Position numbers and translations under genes: made by a program. A stretch of DNA of 38,164 bases from contig JALCBG010000007.1 in the NCBI GenBank assembly GCA_028066695.1, positions 1-38,164 of the forward strand, in the 5' to 3' direction. Shown here piece after piece: positions 33,502 through 38,164 of the stretch. The notes under the pieces are model-generated. The model was given only the letters and a program-made list of their open reading frames with translations. It was not told where the DNA came from and searched no databases. Source of the DNA: Gammaproteobacteria bacterium (GTDB lineage Bacteria; Pseudomonadota; Gammaproteobacteria; Arenicellales; Poriferihabitantaceae). Positions within the stretch are counted from its first letter, which is position 1. Every line of letters starts with the position of its first letter.

Positions 33502-34893
33502 ATGAAATACCTGCCGCTCCACCTTGATTTTAGCGGCCGCCGCTGCGTCGTCATCGGCGGCGGCGCGCTCGCCGAGCGGCGCGCGCGGCAACTGCTGGAG
33601 GCCGGCGCGCGCGTGGATTTGGTCGCGCTGGAGGCCGGCCGCGAACTCCGATCATTGATAGCGTCGCGCGGCGGCGATGTCGCGCTGCGCGGGTATATGC
33701 CGGGCGATGTCGCCGCCGGTTACGCGCTCGCGGTCGCGGCCACCGATGACGACGAAACCAACCGCCGCGTCGCCGCCGAAGCCGCGCGCAACCGCGTGCC
33801 GGTCAATGTCGCCGGCGAGGCCGCGCGCGGCGATGTGATTTTCCCCGCGACCGTGGAGCGCGCGCCGCTGACCATCAGCGTCGCAAGCGCGGCCGCGTCG
33901 CCGACGCTGTCGCGCTTGCTCGGCGCGCGCATTGAGGCGCTGGTGCCGGCCGCCTACGGTGAACTTGCAAAACTGGTCGGAAAATTCCGCGCGCGCGCCA
34001 AGGAAAAAATCCCCGATGTGCGCGAGCGCGCGCAGTTTTGGGAAAACATGCTGCAAGGCGCGGTCGCCGAAAATGTTTTTTCCGGAAATGCCGCCGAGGC
34101 CGAAGCGCAACTTTCGCGCGCGCTGGAATCGCCGTCCGAGCATTCCGCCGGCGAAGTGTATTTAATCGGCGCCGGACCCGGCGACCCGGATTTGCTGACG
34201 CTGCGCGCGCTTCGGCTGCTGCAGCAGGCCGATGTGGTGCTCTACGACCGCTTGGTCTCGCCGGAAATTTTGGAGAAACTCGGCGGCGAGTTAATTCATG
34301 TCGGCAAACGCCCCGCCGACCACACGGTCGCGCAGCCCGACATCAATCAAATGCTGAGCGACTACGCGCGCGCCGGCAAGCGCGTGGCGCGGCTGAAAGG
34401 CGGCGACCCGTTCATCTTCGGCCGCGGCGGCGAGGAAATCGCGCACCTCGCCGGCGAGGGCATTCCGTTTCAGGTCATCCCCGGCATCACCGCCGCGTCC
34501 GGCTGCGCGTGCTACGCCGGCATCCCGCTGACCCACCGCGACCACGCGCAGTCAGTGCGCTTCGTCACCGGCCAATTGCGCGACGGCGGCGTGGATTTGG
34601 ACTGGCCGTCGCTGGTCGCGCCGATGCAGACGCTGGTGTTTTACATGAGTTTGCGCGGCCTGCCGCTGATTTGTGAAAACCTGCAAAAGGCCGGCATGGA
34701 CGCGTCCACCCCGGCCGCGCTGATTGAAAAAGGCACGACCCCGCGGCAAAAAGTCCACGCCGGCACCCTCGGCGACATGGGAAATTTAACCGAGCGCACC
34801 GAAGTGCGCGCGCCGACCATCTTCATAGTCGGCGCGGTGGTCTCGCTGCGGCCGGAGTTGGGGTGGTTTGAAGCGGCGAAAAACACCGGCTAA
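33502..34893 (+). CDS. cysG: Siroheme synthase CysG (dehydrogenase/ferrochelatase plus SUMT)
   Basis: 463 residues, close in length to enterobacterial CysG. The N-terminal half has the NAD site GGGALAERRA (19-28) and ATDDD (80-84). The C-terminal half is uroporphyrinogen III methyltransferase: GAGPGDPD (223-230), GGDPFIFGRGG (300-310), then PGITAASGCACYAGIPLTHRDHAQS. It makes siroheme from uroporphyrinogen III. In the N-terminal part the E. coli NVVDAPK segment, containing the Asp used for dehydrogenation and chelation (Asp104), reads NVAGEAA here: Gly105, with Glu106 beside it. The nearby phosphorylatable Ser (E. coli Ser128) is kept as Ser129. The methyltransferase half looks intact. The stop overlaps the phosphohexomutase stop on the other strand. 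Confidence 0.9.
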   Translation: MKYLPLHLDFSGRRCVVIGGGALAERRARQLLEAGARVDLVALEAGRELRSLIASRGGDVALRGYMPGDVAAGYALAVAATDDDETNRRVAAEAARNRVPVNVAGEAARGDVIFPATVERAPLTISVASAAASPTLSRLLGARIEALVPAAYGELAKLVGKFRARAKEKIPDVRERAQFWENMLQGAVAENVFSGNAAEAEAQLSRALESPSEHSAGEVYLIGAGPGDPDLLTLRALRLLQQADVVLYDRLVSPEILEKLGGELIHVGKRPADHTVAQPDINQMLSDYARAGKRVARLKGGDPFIFGRGGEEIAHLAGEGIPFQVIPGITAASGCACYAGIPLTHRDHAQSVRFVTGQLRDGGVDLDWPSLVAPMQTLVFYMSLRGLPLICENLQKAGMDASTPAALIEKGTTPRQKVHAGTLGDMGNLTERTEVRAPTIFIVGAVVSLRPELGWFEAAKNTG

Positions 34894-36275
34894 AACGGCA
34901 GTTCCAAATCCGCGCGCGCGCGCAGCAGCAGTTTGCGAAAGTGCGCCTGAATTTCCTCCAACTGCGCGCGCGTGTCGGCTTCAAAGCGCAGGCTCAGTGC
35001 GGGCGTGGTGTTGGAGGCGCGCGCCAGGCCGAAGCCGTGCGGGAAGTCCATGCGCAGGCCGTCAATGCGGCTGATGACCGCGCCGTCTTCTTCACCGGCG
35101 GCGGCGAGCAGGTCGGCGACCAGTTTGTGGTTTTCGCCTTCCTGCATCGGCAGTAAAATTTCCGGCGTGTTGACGCTGTCGGGCAGCGCGGCGAAAACTT
35201 CGGCCGGCGCGCGCGGATCGGCGGCGAGCAATTCGCACAGGCGCGCGGCCGCGTAAATGCCGTCGTCAAAACCGCCCCAGCGGTCGTTGAAAAAAATATG
35301 CCCGCTCATCTCGCCGGCGAACAGCGCGCCGGTTTCCAGCAGTTTGTTTTTGATGAAGGAATGCCCGGTCTTGCACATCGTGGCGACGCCGCCGTGCTTT
35401 TCAATCGCGCGCGGCAATGCGCGCGAGCATTTCACATCAAAGATGATTTCCGCGCCGCGCCGCTCGGCGAGAATGCGCTCGGCGAAGAGCAGCATCAGCC
35501 GGTCGGGCCAGATGATTTCGCCGTCATGCGCGACCACGCCGAGGCGGTCGCCGTCGCCGTCAAACGCCGCGCCGAAATCCGCGCCATGTTTTTTCACCGC
35601 GGCGATCAGGTCGGCGAGGTTTTCCGGGCGGGTCGGGTCGGGGTGGTGGTTGGGAAAGTTGCCGTCCACTTCGCAGAACAATTCCACGGTCTCGCAGCCG
35701 AGTTCGCGAAACACCGTTGGCGCGACCGCGCCGGCGACGCCGTTGCCGCAGTCAATGACCAGTTTGAGTTTTTTTTCCGGGTTGAGATGAATGTCGCCGG
35801 TCATTTTTTTTTGATAGGCGCCGAGCGCGTCCTCGCGCCGCAACTTTCCCGCGCCGCCGGAATTTTCTCCGAAATCTTTCTCCAGAACGCGCCGCTTGAT
35901 TTCCTGAATCGCATCGCCGGAAAGCGTTTCGCCGGCGATCATGATTTTCATGCCGTTGTCCGGCGGCGGGTTGTGGCTCGCGGTCACCTGCACGCCGGCG
36001 CGTTTGCCGGCGGCCAAATACAGCGCCGGCGTCGGCGCCATGCCGATGTCCACCACATCGCAGCCGCTTTCGCGAATGCCGCCGGCGACCGCGCGCGAAA
36101 TCGCCGGCCCGCTCAGCCGCCCGTCGCGGCCGACCACGAATTCGCCGACCCCGCGCGCGCGCGCCTCGGCGCCGAGCGCGCGCCCGATATCCGCGGCGAG
36201 TTCCTCGCTCAACGCGCCGCCGACTTCGCCGCGAATGTCGTAGGCGCGGAAGATTTGGTGGGGGAAATTTTTCAC
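34890..36275 (-). CDS. Phosphomannomutase/phosphoglucomutase (AlgC-type)
   Basis: 461 residues from a GTG at 36275 that overlaps the TGA of the transporter gene; an ATG at 36320 would add 15 residues that lack homology to the usual FPxxIFRAYDIRG start. All four active-site loops are intact: TASHNP (98-103, phospho-Ser100), Mg loop DGDGDR (239-244), sugar loop GEMSGH (321-326) and phosphate loop RASNTTP (419-425). Interconverts hexose 6- and 1-phosphates for polysaccharide or nucleotide-sugar synthesis. The GEMSGH loop fits dual mannose/glucose enzymes such as AlgC. Last gene of the lpd-side operon, converging on cysG. Confidence 0.9.
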   Translation of the reverse strand: MKNFPHQIFRAYDIRGEVGGALSEELAADIGRALGAEARARGVGEFVVGRDGRLSGPAISRAVAGGIRESGCDVVDIGMAPTPALYLAAGKRAGVQVTASHNPPPDNGMKIMIAGETLSGDAIQEIKRRVLEKDFGENSGGAGKLRREDALGAYQKKMTGDIHLNPEKKLKLVIDCGNGVAGAVAPTVFRELGCETVELFCEVDGNFPNHHPDPTRPENLADLIAAVKKHGADFGAAFDGDGDRLGVVAHDGEIIWPDRLMLLFAERILAERRGAEIIFDVKCSRALPRAIEKHGGVATMCKTGHSFIKNKLLETGALFAGEMSGHIFFNDRWGGFDDGIYAAARLCELLAADPRAPAEVFAALPDSVNTPEILLPMQEGENHKLVADLLAAAGEEDGAVISRIDGLRMDFPHGFGLARASNTTPALSLRFEADTRAQLEEIQAHFRKLLLRARADLELPF

Positions 36276-37210
36276 GGGGCGGGTTGGGGATTGACCGGCG
36301 CGCGCGCCTCCGGTTTCCACACCGCGAGCATGCCGGCGATGACGATCATCAGCATGCCGGCCGCGGTATGCGCGTCCGGGCGCTCGGCGAAGAACACCCA
36401 GCCCCAGAACGCGGCGAACAGCAAATACGAATAATCAAAAGTGGCGATGATTGACGGCGGCGCGGACTGGTAGGCTTTTGCCAGGCCCGTGCCGATGATG
36501 ACCATTAGCAGCGCGAGCGATGCGATCACTCCCCATTCGGCCGCGCCCATCGCGACCCAGTTGCCGAGCAAAAACGGGTAGCGGCCCGCGAACAGAGGCT
36601 GCGCGAGAAACACCGCGATGCTCGCCAGCAGTCCGCCGGCGACCAGCGTCCAGTTGAGCATGATCGCGAGCGCCAGCGGTTTTTCATGGACGCATTTTGC
36701 GCGCGTGATAATTGCGGCGAGCGCGTAGAGCAAACCCGCGAGCACCGGAACCAGCATGTAAAACGAAAACGCGTCGGTGTCGGGGCGCAAAATCACCAGC
36801 ACCGCGGCGAACCCGAGAAGCACCGCGCTCCACCTGCGCGCGCCGACCGGCTCGCCGATCAGCAGCGCGGAAAACAGCGCGACAAAAATGGGGCCGGTGT
36901 AGAGGGACGCGGCGATAACCGACAAACTCAGCAGCGGCGCGGCCGCGTAGATTGCGACATACATCAGCACCAGCAGCGCGCTGCGCAGAATGCTCCATTT
37001 AAGCGACAGCGGACGCGCCGATGCGCGCGCGACGCGCAGCAACGCAAACAAGAGCGGCAGCGCGAGCAGCGAGCGCAGCACGAAAATCTGCCACAGCGGA
37101 AAGTCGGCGCTCGCGTATTTAACGATGGCGTCCGCAAGCGCCATCGCAAACACGGTGGCGATGATGATGCCAACGCCGAGAAGGATGTTGTCGGGCGGGT
37201 TTTTTGACAA
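36272..37210 (-). CDS. EamA/DMT-family inner-membrane transporter
   Basis: 312 residues from a TTG at 37210, 5 nt after the methyltransferase TAA. The open frame continues to 37357 inside that gene but is charged and not membrane-like, so the TTG is the best start, though not proven. About ten hydrophobic helices in two EamA halves. Typical features are LPLWQ-like FPLWQIFVLRSLLA near the start, SLYTGPIFVALFSALLIGEP at the end of half one, and FDYSYLLFAAFWGWVFFAE near the end. Family members export amino acids, metabolites or drugs; substrate unknown here. The C-terminus ends in a Pro-rich tail that overlaps the next gene's start. Confidence 0.8.
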   Translation of the reverse strand: MSKNPPDNILLGVGIIIATVFAMALADAIVKYASADFPLWQIFVLRSLLALPLLFALLRVARASARPLSLKWSILRSALLVLMYVAIYAAAPLLSLSVIAASLYTGPIFVALFSALLIGEPVGARRWSAVLLGFAAVLVILRPDTDAFSFYMLVPVLAGLLYALAAIITRAKCVHEKPLALAIMLNWTLVAGGLLASIAVFLAQPLFAGRYPFLLGNWVAMGAAEWGVIASLALLMVIIGTGLAKAYQSAPPSIIATFDYSYLLFAAFWGWVFFAERPDAHTAAGMLMIVIAGMLAVWKPEARAPVNPQPAP

Positions 37211-37215
37211 TGGTT

Positions 37216-38076
37216 TTAACTCATGCTGCGGTCTGTTTTCGCGGCCGATTCCTGCATCCGCCGCCGCGCCAGCTCCGCGTATTCTTCGGAAATGTCCACG
37301 CCGATCCAATTGCGCCCGCTCAGCATCGCCATTTTGCAGGTGGTGCCGGAGCCGCACATCGGGTCAAAGACGAGGTCGCCGGGATTGCTCCACGAGCGGA
37401 TTTGATCCAGCGCGAGTTTTTCGGGGAACACCGCCGGATGCGTGAAGGCGATTTTGTCGGAGGTGGTGCCGCCGAGGCCGACCGCGTATTGCCAGATGTT
37501 GGTTTTGGTTTTTTCGGTTTTTAATTCGCGCAGGTTTTTCTTGTTCACGCCGTCGGCTCTTTTGTCGTGCACCAGCATCTCATAGCCGTTGCGGGCGGTT
37601 TTTGTTTTCAGCGGGTGGAAGGTCGCGGGCGCGCCTTTGCTCAGCACGAACATGAATTCGTAGCAGTTGGTATAGGCATTACTGCGCATGAACGGCGTGT
37701 TCTTTTTTTGGTAGATCATCACGTCGTGCATTTGAAAACCGGCCTGCTGAAAAAACAAACCCTGCCGAAAACTGGTCAGCGTGCGCCCGCCTTTGATGAC
37801 TTTGTCGCCGACCACCCAGACGACCACGCCGCCTTTTTTGGTGACGCGAAACAATCCCTCGGCGACCGCTTCAAAACGAAACGCATAGCCGCGGTAGTCG
37901 CGTAGGTTGTCATAGGGCGGCGAGGTGACCGTGAGGTCCACCGATTCCGGCGGCATTTTTTCCCGCATGAACTCCACGCAATCGGCGCGGTGGATTTTGC
38001 GTTCAATATTCGCGCGCGGCGCGAGCGCCCCGGCGTTCGCGGCGGTTTCCGCGGAAGTTTTTTGCGCGGCGCGCAT
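37216..38076 (-). CDS. Beta-class DNA methyltransferase (N4-cytosine or N6-adenine)
   Basis: 286 residues from the ATG at 38076, which overlaps the lpd stop as TGATG. The catalytic motif TSPPYDNLRDY (51-61) comes first and the AdoMet-binding motif FDPMCGSGTT (237-246) with NWIGVDIS comes last. This order is that of the beta class. The middle (about 95-200), with many Lys and aromatic residues, should hold target recognition. TSPPY is frequent in N4-cytosine enzymes but does not exclude N6-adenine. No restriction endonuclease is next to it, so it looks like an orphan enzyme embedded in a housekeeping operon. Confidence 0.85.
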   Translation of the reverse strand: MRAAQKTSAETAANAGALAPRANIERKIHRADCVEFMREKMPPESVDLTVTSPPYDNLRDYRGYAFRFEAVAEGLFRVTKKGGVVVWVVGDKVIKGGRTLTSFRQGLFFQQAGFQMHDVMIYQKKNTPFMRSNAYTNCYEFMFVLSKGAPATFHPLKTKTARNGYEMLVHDKRADGVNKKNLRELKTEKTKTNIWQYAVGLGGTTSDKIAFTHPAVFPEKLALDQIRSWSNPGDLVFDPMCGSGTTCKMAMLSGRNWIGVDISEEYAELARRRMQESAAKTDRSMS

Positions 38077-38164
38077 CACTTCGCCTTGTGAATCGCCCGC
38101 CCGTCCACCGCCAGCGCGGCTTCGTGGACGGCTTCGGAAAGGGTCGGGTGGGCGTGAATGGTGC
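38076..38164 (-). CDS. lpdA: Dihydrolipoamide dehydrogenase, C-terminal end (partial)
   Basis: The last 28 residues are visible, reading TIHAHPTLSEAVHEAALAVD and on to AIHKAK before TGA (38078-38076). The HAHPT-x-S-E signature is the dimer-interface His-Glu pair that acts as base at the disulfide site of the partner subunit in lipoamide dehydrogenase (E3). The rest lies beyond the window. It heads an operon with the methyltransferase, which starts on its stop codon. Confidence 0.85.
   Translation of the reverse strand, partial: TIHAHPTLSEAVHEAALAVDGRAIHKAK

Overview
GC-rich bacterial chromosome fragment. The gene set suggests an uncultured proteobacterium: BtuBCDF uptake with a cobalamin riboswitch, a fused three-domain CysG, an AlgC-type phosphohexomutase and a lipoamide dehydrogenase C-terminus of proteobacterial type. 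No rRNA, tRNA, CRISPR or transposase was seen, so the placement is an inference from gene style only.

Region 1 (1-26475, minus strand) is an array of eight large secreted modular proteins of about 1000 residues each, one of them 1541. All share one plan: signal peptide, two fibronectin type III (FN3) modules, four cadherin-like beta-sandwich modules, a third FN3, a putative-Ig (He_PIG-like) module and a C-terminal dockerin-like double Ca-loop module. In transcription order (right to left) they form four two-gene units: A1-B1, A2-B2, A3-B3, A4-B4. Each A gene begins MLKR(F/V)FTG and follows its own duplicated promoter and leader. Each B gene begins with a Met/Asn/Lys-rich stretch in most cases and follows its A gene by 0-32 bp. 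Perfectly identical DNA blocks (533, 284, 200 and 147 bp) link non-adjacent genes, including A with B genes. The array is therefore a recombining mosaic. At the left edge a further reading frame appears to begin.

Region 2 (26580-31603) is a vitamin B12 uptake locus. btuC-btuD run rightward, divergent from array unit 1. btuB-btuF run leftward behind a strong sigma70-type promoter, a 209-nt cobalamin riboswitch and a candidate Shine-Dalgarno-sequestering hairpin. btuD and btuF converge and overlap.

Region 3 (31626-34893, plus) holds an MmgE/PrpD-family protein, a small exported DM13-domain protein and siroheme synthase CysG, whose dehydrogenase/chelatase Asp appears replaced by Gly.

Region 4 (34890-38164, minus) is a tightly coupled operon: the lpd 3' end, a beta-class DNA methyltransferase, an EamA-type transporter and a phosphomannomutase/phosphoglucomutase. 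Neighbouring reading frames overlap or nearly abut.
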